64,000 nt of DNA from Flavobacteriaceae bacterium UBA3591 (GCA_002375695.1 DFMO01000003.1:360062-424061); one strand, 5' to 3'; shown: positions 34,834 through 44,661, counted from the first letter of the stretch. Numbers and translations: made by a program. Notes: generated by a model from the letters alone, not told the origin.

Positions 34834-35709
34834 CTACCAGTCTTTATCCGTTTGCACTTTTGTGCCTTTTTGTTTTTCGGCATTTATTTTTTCCTGCGTC
34901 TTTTTCTCTTCGTTATTCATGGCTTCCAAAAGGCTTTTTACCTGTTGGGGCGAAAGCTGCCCGGGCACGGGTTGTTGTTGCTGCGGTTTATCGCCTTCTT
35001 CCTCTTTAGGTTTGTTAGGCTTTCCTTTGTCTTCATTTTTATCACCTTCATCTTTTTCTTCGTCTTGATTGCCTTCGTCCTTATCTTCCTTTTCGCCGTC
35101 GTTGTTATTATCCTGATTATCCTGATTTTGCTGGTCCTGTTCCTTGTTCTCTTGATCTTGCTCTTCGTTTTGATCTTGGTTTTCGTCATTTTTATCTTCT
35201 GGTGGCGGCGGATTTTTTTCAAGCATATCTTTTGCTAATGCCAAATTATACCGTGTTTCGTCATCATTTGGATTGTTGCGAAGTGCATTTTTATAAGCTT
35301 CAACAGCCTCGGTATACTTTTTTTCATTCATAAAAGTATTCCCCAAATTATGAAAAGCTCTGTGTTTTTCGGCTTTTGTGGTAGCCGTACCAGCAGCTTG
35401 TTTAAACCGTAACATAGCTTGGGCATTTTTTGCTTTGCTGTAATATGCTGTACCTAAATTGTATTTTGCAGTTTCGCTATTTGGGTTTAATGAAATTGCT
35501 TTTCGGTATTTAGCTTCGGCCGTTGCAAACTCATCTTGTTTAATGGACTGTTGTGCTTCGCTCAAATAGTTTTGAGCAGCTTTTAATTCTTTAATTTGTT
35601 CTTTTGTTTGTTGAGCAAATGAAGTTGTAGGCACGACAGCTACCACTATAACCAATAGTATGGATAGTAAACAATTATTTTGAAAAAACCATCTTTCTAC
35701 AGTCATCAT
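34834..35709 (-). CDS. batC: BatC-like TPR protein
   Basis: 291 aa. A signal-like N-terminus and three TPR units (about 42-155) are followed by a low-complexity acidic, Asn/Gln/Glu-rich stretch at about 165-235 (EDKNDENQDQNEEQ) and a Pro/Gln segment. It follows batB by 1 nt. The acidic tail creates a long false hydrophobic frame on the opposite strand. Likely periplasmic scaffold of the Bat complex. Confidence 0.85.
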   Translation of the reverse strand: MMTVERWFFQNNCLLSILLVIVVAVVPTTSFAQQTKEQIKELKAAQNYLSEAQQSIKQDEFATAEAKYRKAISLNPNSETAKYNLGTAYYSKAKNAQAMLRFKQAAGTATTKAEKHRAFHNLGNTFMNEKKYTEAVEAYKNALRNNPNDDETRYNLALAKDMLEKNPPPPEDKNDENQDQNEEQDQENKEQDQQNQDNQDNNNDGEKEDKDEGNQDEEKDEGDKNEDKGKPNKPKEEEGDKPQQQQPVPGQLSPQQVKSLLEAMNNEEKKTQEKINAEKQKGTKVQTDKDW

Positions 35710-35710
35710 C

Positions 35711-36754
35711 TTATTGTTTTTCCTTTTCGTTAAACAAGTTTAATTTTTTTAACCAAGCCGTTTGTCTCTCTAAAAAAAACACATCTAACACTAGCAAAAA
35801 TAATGCCCCAGCTAAAAACCATTGAAACTGGTCTTTAAAATCTGTAAACTGTTTTGCTTCAAATTCTTTTTTGTCCATTCCGCTAAGTATGGCATTTACC
35901 CTATCTACAACAGCTTTTGTATTGGTTCCATCAATATACTCACCATTGGCGGTATTTGCAATCTCTTTAAGAGTTTCTTCACCTAAACGTGTAATTACTT
36001 GTTCGTTATTTTGATCGCGTTTATAATATTGAAGGATTCCATTTTTTTTAATAGGAATTGGAGCCCCTTCTACAGTACCTACACCAATTGTAAATATTTT
36101 AATTCCTTTTTCGGAAGCATTTTTTGCAATAGACGAAATATTCCCGCCGTGGTCCTCGCCATCTGAAATTAAAAATAGTACGCGATTTGTTTGCTCCTCA
36201 TCGTCGTAAAAATTTTGAGCCATTTCAATAGCCTGCGTAATTGCAGTACCTTGCGATGAAACCATGTTGGTATTCATTCCGTTTAAAAACAACTTTGCAG
36301 CCGAAAAATCTGAAGTAATTGGTACTTGCGGAAATGCGCTCCCTGCATAACCAATTATCCCAATCCTATCGCCGGCAAGGCCGTTAATAATTTGGGTAAT
36401 TAGTTGTTTAGATTTTTCTAAACGGTTTGGCGCAATGTCTTCGGCAAGCATACTTTTGGACACATCGAGTGCAAAAACTATATCTACACCTTCACGTTTA
36501 ACGGTTTCAAGTTTTGTTCCAATTTTAGGATTTACAAGGGCAAAACTCATGCAAACAATTGCTAAACAAAGCACTAATATTTTTAAAACCGATTTAAATA
36601 TTGAACGATTCGGACTTAGTTTTTTAAGTAATTCTTTGTCTATAAATTTTTTCTGAATAGATTTTTTCCAAACCAATAGCAATAGAAAAACCACTACTAT
36701 CACCGGGATGGCAAAGAGGATGTAAAAATATATAGGTTGTTCTAATTGATACAT
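35711..36754 (-). CDS. batB: BatB, membrane-anchored von Willebrand factor A protein
   Basis: 347 aa. Two N-terminal membrane helices (10-28 and 55-73) and one near the C-terminus (about 312-328) bracket a vWA domain with MIDAS residues Asp97-x-Ser99-x-Ser101 (ALDVSKS) and the metal loop SDGEDH. Metal-dependent protein binding is expected. It is 2 nt from batA and 1 nt from batC. Confidence 0.93.
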   Translation of the reverse strand: MYQLEQPIYFYILFAIPVIVVVFLLLLVWKKSIQKKFIDKELLKKLSPNRSIFKSVLKILVLCLAIVCMSFALVNPKIGTKLETVKREGVDIVFALDVSKSMLAEDIAPNRLEKSKQLITQIINGLAGDRIGIIGYAGSAFPQVPITSDFSAAKLFLNGMNTNMVSSQGTAITQAIEMAQNFYDDEEQTNRVLFLISDGEDHGGNISSIAKNASEKGIKIFTIGVGTVEGAPIPIKKNGILQYYKRDQNNEQVITRLGEETLKEIANTANGEYIDGTNTKAVVDRVNAILSGMDKKEFEAKQFTDFKDQFQWFLAGALFLLVLDVFFLERQTAWLKKLNLFNEKEKQ

Positions 36755-36756
36755 TT

Positions 36757-37761
36757 CTATAAAAATCCTTTAAAAATTGTTGTTCGTAACAAAAATTCTA
36801 AACCAAGTAATACGAGGGCTAAAATAACCCACGGACGAAATTTTTCGTCGTAATTTGTATACTTAAATTCCTCTATATCGGTTTTTTCAAGTTTGTTTAT
36901 CTCTTCGTAAATCTCTTTTAACTTTGTGTTACTGGTAGCTCTAAAATACTTTCCGCCGGTTTTTTCGGCAATTTCTTGCAGTAGTTTTTCGTCTATTTCA
37001 ACTTGAACATTTCCGTATTGAAAACCACCGCCAGGTCTAATTCCTATTGGCGACATTGCCATTCCATTACTACCAATACCAATGGTGTATACCTTAATGC
37101 CAAATTCAACCGCTAGTTCGCTTGCTATTTTTGGATCAATAAATCCCGAGTTGTTAACCCCGTCGGTAAGTAAAATAATTACTTTACTTTTAGCACGGCT
37201 TTCCTTTAAACGGTTTACCGCTGTTGCAAGACCAGAGCCAATGGCTGTTCCACCTTCAATTGTTGTGTTGTAAACAATGCTTTTTAACGATGAGAGTATT
37301 ACAGTTTTATCGCTTGTTAACGGGGTACGAGTAAAACTTTCGCCAGCGTATTCTACCAAACCAATACGGTCGTTTGGCCTATCGTTAATAAATCTGGCAG
37401 CTACAGTTTTTAGGGCCTCCAAACGGTTTGGTTTTAAATCGCGTGCAAGCATACTTGCCGAAACGTCTATTGCCATAACAATATCTATCCCTCGAGTAGT
37501 CTTGGTTCTCGTAGATTCGTCTACGGTGCGCGGGCGTGCCAAGGCAACAATTATTGCCGATAACGCCAAAAGCCGAAGTGCAAATAACAAAGGTTTTAGG
37601 CGAGCTAACCAGTTTTTTCCAGTTTTAAAACCTTGAATGCTCGATATTTTTAATGCCGGGGTTTGCTCTTTGCGTTTCCATAAATACCAAAGCACAAGCA
37701 CTGGTAGTATTAAAAACAACCAGAAAAACTGCGGATTTACAAATTCGAAATTACTGCCCAT
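36757..37761 (-). CDS. batA: BatA, membrane-anchored von Willebrand factor A protein
   Basis: 334 aa from the ATG at 37761; ATGs at 37764 and 37779 are in frame, but MGSNFEFVNPQFFW fits the family N-terminus. It has a hydrophobic N-terminus, a vWA MIDAS motif AIDVSAS (Asp99, Ser101, Ser103), the LTDGVNN loop and a C-terminal membrane helix. Its start overlaps the stop of the upstream gene by 11 nt. Partner of BatB. Confidence 0.92.
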   Translation of the reverse strand: MGSNFEFVNPQFFWLFLILPVLVLWYLWKRKEQTPALKISSIQGFKTGKNWLARLKPLLFALRLLALSAIIVALARPRTVDESTRTKTTRGIDIVMAIDVSASMLARDLKPNRLEALKTVAARFINDRPNDRIGLVEYAGESFTRTPLTSDKTVILSSLKSIVYNTTIEGGTAIGSGLATAVNRLKESRAKSKVIILLTDGVNNSGFIDPKIASELAVEFGIKVYTIGIGSNGMAMSPIGIRPGGGFQYGNVQVEIDEKLLQEIAEKTGGKYFRATSNTKLKEIYEEINKLEKTDIEEFKYTNYDEKFRPWVILALVLLGLEFLLRTTIFKGFL

Positions 37762-39415
37762 CATTCTCTGAAATTTCAAGCTCTATTGAAGCTTCAATTC
37801 TATTAAATATTTTTTCGGCGTATTTGTTGTCGTCTTGATAAACTACCAAAACTTGTTGTAAGCCATTTTGCTGTGCAAAAAGCATTAAAACATAAGTGCT
37901 TTTTTTCTTTAAAACCTTATCTGCCGCTACTTGAACGTTAAGTTCGCCATAGGCTTTTAGACCATTTATTCCTTTGTCGGTTTCAAAATCATCGCGTTTT
38001 ACCACCATATTTTTTGCTCCTTGCTGTTCTAAGGCTACCAAGGCAACATCTAATGCCGTATTTAAATCAATTTGTTGTCCTTGATTAAACCTCATTGTTG
38101 AAACCTTAATATAAAGTGGGTCGGTCATTTTTCCGTGAGAAAAAATATCTTGACCTGCAGTTGTATTTTCTGATCTTGAATTTGCATTCGCTTCGCGAAT
38201 AAGTACTTCAGGAGTTTCAATAATTACTGCCGGATAGCCGTATTCACTTTTAATCCATTTGCCTTCAACGTAGTCGCGCAACTCATTGCCCAAAACTTTG
38301 TCTTTTAAATTGTCAAAACCAGTAATGACTCCGTAAGCGATGGCTGCTAATACAATTACCGTCAACACTCCAGAAGTTGCTAAAATCCATTTTTTTCTTT
38401 TTTGTTTACGGCGAAGTTTTTCAAGATACTCTTGATTTTCTAAAAGCTCTTCTTCGGTGGGTTCGGGAACGGCCTCGTGGGTTTCGTTTATAATTTCTTC
38501 AATCGTAGTTCGGTCATACTCTGCCTGTCCCGACTCTTGGTTCATTTTTGCAAATTTCACCAAATCTGCACGTTTAAAAATGGCGTCGAGTTTTTGAATT
38601 GTCTCCAAGTCGAAGTCGAAGTTACCTGCGTCTTTGTGCATTTTTAAACGCGTTATAAGCTCGTCGCTCGTACTTTCCAGCGCAGCCTCGTCTATCTCGC
38701 GATCTAAATAGCGCTTTACAATTTCGGTAAGATTGCTGTAGTATTCTTTGCTTTTATTTTCCTTTAATAATTGCGAATTATCGAGTTGTTTAAGGGCTAC
38801 AATTGCTTCTTCGTAGGGCGGTAACTGTTTTTTTGCAGCTTCTTTTCGTTTTTTTCTTCGGAATAAAAAGAGTGCAATCCCAATAATTAGCAGGATAGGA
38901 ATAACCCAATAAAGGAGAGAAAGCCAATCGAAAGGAGGGTCTTTTACTTCAACCGCGGCCTTTATATCAAACATTTGTTGTTTGGTAGTATCAACAGGTA
39001 CATCTTTTACTTCAACTTTAATAGAATCGGTAAAAAATGGTTTGTTATTAATAAAAACACGTTGCGGCGGAATGGTGTAGCTGCCACTGTCAAACTGTGT
39101 TAAACCATATCTTTTTATAAGCTTATATTTGCTTCCTTCAAAAGTAGTATCGGTTTTATAAGATTCTATCATTTCTAAAGGCGCAAAGGTTTGCTCTTCA
39201 GAAAACACAACAACGTTGGTCGAATCTGTTTCAACGTTTATGGTATATAGAATTTCTTCACCAATTTTAATTTGTGTAGAATCTACAACAGATTGTACCT
39301 GCGCGTTGGTATAATTGGCAAATAAGAAAAATAGCGCAGTAAAAAGTAAATTTCTTTTACTTAGAATACCAAAGCTTCTATTTTTTGAAATAATATTTAA
39401 TTTAAAATCTAACAT
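37751..39415 (-). CDS. BatD-like membrane protein between DUF58 and BatA
   Basis: 554 aa. A signal peptide (NYTNAQ) and an N-terminal beta-sandwich like BatD repeats (IKIGEEILYTINVETD) precede a membrane helix at about 170-190 (LLYWVIPILLIIGIALFLF). After a helical cytoplasmic stretch a second helix follows at about 345-365 (ILATSGVLTVIVLAAIAYGV) and then a C-terminal domain of about 180 residues. It lies 14 nt after the DUF58 gene and overlaps batA. It is part of the Bat operon, with no separate name that I recognise. Confidence 0.8.
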   Translation of the reverse strand: MLDFKLNIISKNRSFGILSKRNLLFTALFFLFANYTNAQVQSVVDSTQIKIGEEILYTINVETDSTNVVVFSEEQTFAPLEMIESYKTDTTFEGSKYKLIKRYGLTQFDSGSYTIPPQRVFINNKPFFTDSIKVEVKDVPVDTTKQQMFDIKAAVEVKDPPFDWLSLLYWVIPILLIIGIALFLFRRKKRKEAAKKQLPPYEEAIVALKQLDNSQLLKENKSKEYYSNLTEIVKRYLDREIDEAALESTSDELITRLKMHKDAGNFDFDLETIQKLDAIFKRADLVKFAKMNQESGQAEYDRTTIEEIINETHEAVPEPTEEELLENQEYLEKLRRKQKRKKWILATSGVLTVIVLAAIAYGVITGFDNLKDKVLGNELRDYVEGKWIKSEYGYPAVIIETPEVLIREANANSRSENTTAGQDIFSHGKMTDPLYIKVSTMRFNQGQQIDLNTALDVALVALEQQGAKNMVVKRDDFETDKGINGLKAYGELNVQVAADKVLKKKSTYVLMLFAQQNGLQQVLVVYQDDNKYAEKIFNRIEASIELEISENDGQ

Positions 39416-39429
39416 CTTCCTGCTACAAC

Positions 39430-40293
39430 CTAGCGTCTTTTAAAATAACCTAATAATTTCTTTACATAACTTTCGTCAACACGTGTACTCAATGCGCCTG
39501 CACCGCTTTTTGTAAAAGATTCGGTAAAATAAGCTTCGCGTTCGCGATGGTATTTATAGTATTGATTGCGTACGCCTTTTGAACTTGTATTGACTAAAAG
39601 AAGCTCACCCGTTTCTTGGTCTTCCATTTGAATCATTCCTAAATTTGGAATGTTTTCTTCGGCTTTATCATACACGCGAATACCGGTTACATCGTGCTTT
39701 TTTGCAGCAATTTTTAGCGTGTCTTGGTAGCTATCGGCAATAAAATCTGACAGTACAAAAACAATTGCTTTCTTTTTCATCACGTTGCTTAAAAACTTTA
39801 AAGCACTTGCAACATCGGTTTTATTGCTTTTGGGTGTAAATTCAATTAACTCTCGGATAATTCGCAGTACGTGCGATTTTCCTTTTTTTGGGGGAATGTA
39901 TAATTCAATTTCATCTGAAAAGAGAATTAGCCCCGTTTTATCATTATTTTGCATTGCTGAAAAAGCTAAAGTTGCAGCTATTTCAGTAATTATTTCATTT
40001 TTAAATTGCTCTTGCGTTCCAAAATACTCTGAACCACTTACGTCTACCATTAGCATTAGGGTAAGTTCGCGTTCTTCTTCAAAAACTTTTACAAAGGGTT
40101 CGTTATAGCGCGCTGTTACATTCCAATCTATATTACGCACATCATCGCCAAATTGATATTGGCGCACCTCACTAAAAGTCATACCGCGCCCCTTAAAAGT
40201 ACTATGGTACTCACCACCAAACACGTGATCGCTTAGGCGACGTGTTTTAATTTCAATTTTGCGTACCTTTTTAAGAAGTTCTTTAGTATCCAT
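39430..40293 (-). CDS. DUF58 domain protein of the MoxR-Bat operon
   Basis: 287 aa. The DUF58 core reads GRGMTFSEVRQYQFGDDVRNIDWNVTARYNEP-like (here GDDVRNIDW), followed by a vWA-like strand MLMVDVSGSE. Soluble. DUF58 proteins accompany MoxR ATPases and vWA proteins as a chaperone-like module. It follows moxR by about 54 nt. Confidence 0.92.
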   Translation of the reverse strand: MDTKELLKKVRKIEIKTRRLSDHVFGGEYHSTFKGRGMTFSEVRQYQFGDDVRNIDWNVTARYNEPFVKVFEEERELTLMLMVDVSGSEYFGTQEQFKNEIITEIAATLAFSAMQNNDKTGLILFSDEIELYIPPKKGKSHVLRIIRELIEFTPKSNKTDVASALKFLSNVMKKKAIVFVLSDFIADSYQDTLKIAAKKHDVTGIRVYDKAEENIPNLGMIQMEDQETGELLLVNTSSKGVRNQYYKYHREREAYFTESFTKSGAGALSTRVDESYVKKLLGYFKRR

Positions 40294-40347
40294 TGCTTTT
40301 ATTTACGATATACGGTTTTGCAAAGTGGGAGGTTAGCATCGCAAATT

Positions 40348-41352
40348 TTATGGTACTTCAATTACATTAATAATCTTGTTGATTATCTCTTCCGAAGTAA
40401 TATTTTCGGCTTCTGCCTCATAAGTAACACCAATTCTGTGGCGTAATACATCGTGTACAACAGCTCTTACGTCTTCTGGAATTACATACCCGCGACGACG
40501 AATAAAAGCATAACATTTGGCAGCTGTAGCCAAGTTTATACTACCACGTGGCGATGCTCCAAAATTTATTAACGGTTTAATATCTGCCAATCCGAAATTT
40601 TCGGGGGTTCTAGTTGCAAAAATTATGTCGAGAATATATTTTTCAATTTTCTCGTCCATATACACTTCGCGTACTACAGATTGAGCTTTTAAAATCTGTT
40701 CTACAGAAGCTACTGGGTTAATTTTTTCAAAACTGCCCTTTAGGTTTTGCCTAATAATTAACTGTTCTTCGGCAATTTGTGGATATTTAATTACTGTTTT
40801 TAGCATAAATCGATCCACTTGCGCTTCGGGTAGCGGGTATGTACCTTCTTGCTCAATTGGGTTTTGAGTTGCCATTACCAAAAAAGGCTTGTCTAGCGTA
40901 AAAGTAGTTTCGCCAATGGTAACTTGCTTTTCTTGCATAGCTTCAAGCAACGCCGATTGCACTTTGGCCGGGGCTCGGTTAATTTCATCGGCAAGCACAA
41001 AATTGGCGAAAATAGGACCCTTTTTTATGCTAAAATCATTTTCTTTCATATTGTAGATCATTGTGCCTACAACATCTGCAGGTAACAAATCTGGCGTAAA
41101 CTGTATCCGGCTAAAACTACCGTGAACTGCCTTTGAAAGTGTATTAATGGCAAGCGTTTTTGCGAGTCCTGGCACCCCTTCAAGTAAAATGTGTCCTTGA
41201 CCCAAAAGACCAATCATGAGACGCTCTACCATGTGTTTTTGTCCTACAATTACTTTGTTCATTTCCATTGTGAGGACTTCTACAAAGGCACTTTCTCTTT
41301 CAATTTTTTCATTTAATGCCGCAATGTCAAAGGTCGAATTTGTATTTTCCAT
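40348..41352 (-). CDS. moxR: MoxR family AAA+ ATPase
   Basis: 334 aa from ATG at 41352. The frame extends to 41406 but MENTNSTFDIAALNEKI is the likely start. Walker A is GVPGLAKT, Walker B is VLADEINRAPAKVQSALLEAM, sensor 1 is MATQNPIEQEGTYPLPEAQ-like and the arginine finger region is EAQVDRF. It is the first gene of the seven-gene Bat operon and probably acts as a chaperone that activates or assembles the vWA proteins. Confidence 0.94.
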   Translation of the reverse strand: MENTNSTFDIAALNEKIERESAFVEVLTMEMNKVIVGQKHMVERLMIGLLGQGHILLEGVPGLAKTLAINTLSKAVHGSFSRIQFTPDLLPADVVGTMIYNMKENDFSIKKGPIFANFVLADEINRAPAKVQSALLEAMQEKQVTIGETTFTLDKPFLVMATQNPIEQEGTYPLPEAQVDRFMLKTVIKYPQIAEEQLIIRQNLKGSFEKINPVASVEQILKAQSVVREVYMDEKIEKYILDIIFATRTPENFGLADIKPLINFGASPRGSINLATAAKCYAFIRRRGYVIPEDVRAVVHDVLRHRIGVTYEAEAENITSEEIINKIINVIEVP

Positions 41353-41606
41353 ATTATTTGAATTCAAAGAAGAATGCTTTTTAAAAAGTTGCTGCAAATT
41401 GTACAATTATTAATAAAAATGCTGTTAACAATTGGTTAAATTATAAAATGCTGAAATTTAAAATATTATCAGTATTTATGGGCATTAATTAACATTTTGG
41501 TAATTAAAAAACCCAAGTTAAAAAATGAATCGTAATTTGAATTAATGTAAATTTAAACAGAAGTATTTTTTGTTCTTTTTTTCCTTAAAACAACAATTTT
41601 AACCCA

Positions 41607-42743
41607 ATGATTAATAAACGACTTTTAATTAAAAATTTACTCGCGCATAATGACGAGAGTAGTTTTTATGATAAAAAGCGAAAAGTTGATCTTGGAAGCA
41701 AAGAAGGAAAAGCAAAATTTTTAAAACATATTTGTGCACTTAGCAATAGCAACCCGGCGAATAATTCGTTTATAGTTATTGGGGTTGAAGATGAAACAAA
41801 TGAAATAAGAGGCGTAGATTTTTTTGACGACAGCAAGCTGCAAAATCTTGTGAATGCTTACCTCACCAATGCTCCGCAAATTATTTATGAAAACGTAGCG
41901 TTTCCCAACTTACCGTCAGATAAGGTGGTGGGTTTGGTTACCATTCGCCCCAATGGAAAAATAACCTCGTTGCGTAAAAATATTTGGAAATATTGGGGCG
42001 GCTCCATTTTTCTGCGCGATGGGAGTATATCGATGCCTAAAGATTTTGATATTGAAATTAAAGATGTTAATTCTGAAATAGTAAAATCGATTGAAAATGC
42101 GGCAAAAAACAATATTGAATTAACCTTAGATGGTGTTATAGATTTTTTAAATTTCAGACATAAAGATTTAGAAAGTCATTATAAAGTTTTTAAAGAACAG
42201 TTTGTTGTATGTTGGGCCGGTAACCTTAAAAAAATTAAAGATAATTCGTACTATTCTCGTGTAGATATTGAACTTATAAACGAACAAGTTAGGTTGTTTT
42301 ATTCGGCTTTAGATGAGGTTAGTATTGAGTTTACCGAAGATTATTTTAGAACTGTAGAATACGTTCATTTGGGTTTAAACGATCAATTTAAATATTATCC
42401 GCTCGAAGAAGTAACCATCAATTTTTATGAAAATGGGTCGTATAATATAGATTCAAAATTAATTTTTGAACCGCCACAATTTAACAAAAAGACACTTTAT
42501 CATATTTATAATTCCAACAATGCATTGCTTGAAAAATTGACAAAAAAAATTCCGCTAAATGTTTCCGAAGTAAAAGATTTACGAAATTTACCATCGACCT
42601 ATCTTATTTGTTTTTTAAACAATTTTGAAAACGCAAAGAAGAAACTTCAAGAGTCAAAAAAATTATTGCGAAATTATGATGCAGCGGCTTATCAACATTC
42701 AAAAGAAGCCTTGAGAATTTTAAGAAAAGTTAGTTATAATTAA
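41607..42743 (+). CDS. Schlafen AlbA_2 domain protein
   Basis: 378 aa, cytoplasmic. Residues about 10-125 match the AlbA_2 (Schlafen-like) domain: KAKFLKHICALSNSNPANNSFIVIGVEDE, written here in pieces as KAKFLKHICALSNS and SFIVIGVEDE. The C-terminal two thirds have no family I recognise. AlbA_2 proteins bind or cleave nucleic acid in some systems, but activity here is unknown. The metallophosphoesterase gene starts 1 nt after its stop, so the two form a pair. Confidence 0.8.
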   Translation: MINKRLLIKNLLAHNDESSFYDKKRKVDLGSKEGKAKFLKHICALSNSNPANNSFIVIGVEDETNEIRGVDFFDDSKLQNLVNAYLTNAPQIIYENVAFPNLPSDKVVGLVTIRPNGKITSLRKNIWKYWGGSIFLRDGSISMPKDFDIEIKDVNSEIVKSIENAAKNNIELTLDGVIDFLNFRHKDLESHYKVFKEQFVVCWAGNLKKIKDNSYYSRVDIELINEQVRLFYSALDEVSIEFTEDYFRTVEYVHLGLNDQFKYYPLEEVTINFYENGSYNIDSKLIFEPPQFNKKTLYHIYNSNNALLEKLTKKIPLNVSEVKDLRNLPSTYLICFLNNFENAKKKLQESKKLLRNYDAAAYQHSKEALRILRKVSYN

Positions 42744-42744
42744 T

Positions 42745-43470
42745 ATGAAAACAGTTGTAATAGGTGATATTCACGGTGGTTATCGAGCTTTAAAACAATT
42801 GCTAGAAACAGCAAATCTTCCTTCAAAAACCAAATATATTTTTGTGGGCGACTATGTTGATGGATGGAGCGAATCTGCCGAAGTGATTTCATACTTAATA
42901 AATTTTTCGCAAGACCACGAATGTATATTTATAAGAGGAAATCACGACGAACTGCTGTATAATTACTTAACAACTGGCGATAAAAACCCTATGTGGCTCA
43001 ACCAAGGTGGGCAAAGCAGTGTAGATAGTTATTCAAATTTATCAAAGACTAAAAAAGAAATTCATATTCGCTTTTTAGAAAATTTGACCAATTATTACGT
43101 AGATGATAAAAACCGACTTTTTTTGCACGCGGGATTTGCCAATCAACACGGGCCGCAACATGAATATTACCCCAACACAGTATACTGGGATCGCACCCTT
43201 TGGGAAATGGTTTGCGCTATGGATGCTTCACTTACAGAAGGCGATGATAGATACCCAAAACGCTTAAAACTCTTCCATGAAATTTATATTGGTCATACGC
43301 CTACAACCCGTGTGGGTTTTGATAGGCCTGCAAATTTTGCCAACGTTTGGAATGTAGACACTGGCGCTGCTTTTAAAGGTGCTATTTCAATGCTCGATGT
43401 AGATAGTAAAAAAATTTGGCAAAGCGATCCTGTGTATTTACACTATCCAAAAGAAAAGGGAAGGAATTAA
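42745..43470 (+). CDS. PPP-family metallophosphoesterase
   Basis: 241 aa. The three PPP motifs are GDIHGGY (7-13), GDYVDGW (36-42) and RGNHDE (about 64-69), with a later GHTPTT and distal HAGF. Two metals are expected in the active site. Relatives are bacterial PrpA-type serine/threonine phosphatases or Ap4A hydrolases; the substrate is unknown. It follows the AlbA_2 gene by 1 nt and probably acts with it. Confidence 0.9.
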   Translation: MKTVVIGDIHGGYRALKQLLETANLPSKTKYIFVGDYVDGWSESAEVISYLINFSQDHECIFIRGNHDELLYNYLTTGDKNPMWLNQGGQSSVDSYSNLSKTKKEIHIRFLENLTNYYVDDKNRLFLHAGFANQHGPQHEYYPNTVYWDRTLWEMVCAMDASLTEGDDRYPKRLKLFHEIYIGHTPTTRVGFDRPANFANVWNVDTGAAFKGAISMLDVDSKKIWQSDPVYLHYPKEKGRN

Positions 43471-43504
43471 TACTTCTTTATTACAAAATCCATTTCTCTC
43501 TCCT

Positions 43505-43512
43505 TATATTTG
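43505..43512 (+). promoter_or_regulatory. -7 box of the acyl-ACP desaturase gene
   Basis: TATATTTG matches TAnnTTTG and lies 30 nt upstream of the ATG at 43543. Confidence 0.45.
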
Positions 43513-43542
43513 TAATAGATATATCCCTAAATATACGATACT

Positions 43543-44532
43543 ATGTCACTTAAAAATATTCGACTTGAAGTAATGCAAACCATAGAAAAAGAGGTTGACA
43601 ATTATATTGATCAATACCTTATTCCTGTGGATGAAATATGGCAACCAACCGATTTATTGCCTAATTTTCAAGGCGAAACCTATATGGAAGAAGTCCATCA
43701 AATAAGAGAAGAAGCCAAAGAACTGGGTTACGATTTTTGGATTGTTTTAGTGGGCGATATGGTAACCGAAGAAGCATTACCTACTTACGAGAGCTGGTTA
43801 ATGGATATGGAAGGGGTAGACCAACACGGCCGTAACGGGTGGAGTAAATGGATACGTCATTGGACCGGCGAAGAAAATAGACACGGCGATACGTTAAATA
43901 AATACCTTTATTTATCGGGGCGAGTAAATATGAAAGAAGTAGAAAAAACCACACAACATTTAATAAACGATGGTTTTGAAGTAGGCACCGGTCGCGATCC
44001 TTATAGAAATTTTATTTATACAAGTTTTCAAGAATTAGCTACAAATATTTCACACAACCGTGTGGGTAAAATTGCTAAGAAAAAAGGAAATAAAGCACTG
44101 TCTAAAATGTGTAACATTATTGCTGGAGACGAAATGCGCCATCATTTGGCATACCGACAGTTTGTAAAAACTATATTTGAATATGACGCAAGCGAAATGA
44201 TGATTGCGTTTAAAGATATGATGCAAAAGAAAATTATTATGCCAGCCCAAAATTTACGTCAGAGTGGTGGTAAAATGGCTTCAGCATTTGATGATTTTAG
44301 TAATGCGGCACAACGCTTGGGAGTATATACTACCTACGATTATATTGATATTTTAGAGAAATTAAACGCACATTGGGAAATTTCAAAAATTAATAACCTT
44401 ACTGATGAAGCCGAAAAAGCACGCGATTATTTATTAAAATTACCTTCAAGAATGTTGCGAATTGCAGATAGAATTACTGTTCCTGAAGACGCAAACCGCT
44501 TTAAGTGGGTTGAACCAAATGGAGTAGTTTAA
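43543..44532 (+). CDS. acyl-ACP desaturase (plant stearoyl-ACP type, soluble di-iron)
   Basis: 329 aa ferritin-like four-helix enzyme. The di-iron ligands lie in EENRHG (Glu110, Glu111, His114) and DEMRHH (Asp196, Glu197, His200, His201). It inserts a cis double bond into saturated acyl chains attached to ACP, using oxygen and ferredoxin. Common in marine Bacteroidota and Actinobacteria. The gene stands alone and is followed by a strong terminator. Confidence 0.93.
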   Translation: MSLKNIRLEVMQTIEKEVDNYIDQYLIPVDEIWQPTDLLPNFQGETYMEEVHQIREEAKELGYDFWIVLVGDMVTEEALPTYESWLMDMEGVDQHGRNGWSKWIRHWTGEENRHGDTLNKYLYLSGRVNMKEVEKTTQHLINDGFEVGTGRDPYRNFIYTSFQELATNISHNRVGKIAKKKGNKALSKMCNIIAGDEMRHHLAYRQFVKTIFEYDASEMMIAFKDMMQKKIIMPAQNLRQSGGKMASAFDDFSNAAQRLGVYTTYDYIDILEKLNAHWEISKINNLTDEAEKARDYLLKLPSRMLRIADRITVPEDANRFKWVEPNGVV

Positions 44533-44575
44533 CCATTTAAATTTATTGCATAAACTGTTGCAGTTCAACAAAGAG

Positions 44576-44615
44576 AAAAACCCTCACAAATCACTTAGAC
44601 TTGTGAGGGTTTTTT
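44576..44615. terminator. bidirectional terminator between desaturase and ALDH genes
   Basis: Perfect 14-bp stem AAAAACCCTCACAA / TTGTGAGGGTTTTT with an 11-nt loop between convergent genes. Confidence 0.88.
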
Positions 44616-44661
44616 AATTACTATCAAATTTCTACCCGAAAGCAGAAAACTGATTGTATTT

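Noticed and set aside
34852..35238. Plus-strand frame of 128 codons, strongly hydrophobic, resembling a membrane protein
   Set aside because: It is the antisense of the acidic Asp/Glu/Asn-rich repeat of BatC; antisense GAA and GAT codons give Phe/Leu/Ile runs. BatC has clear TPR homology and operon context.
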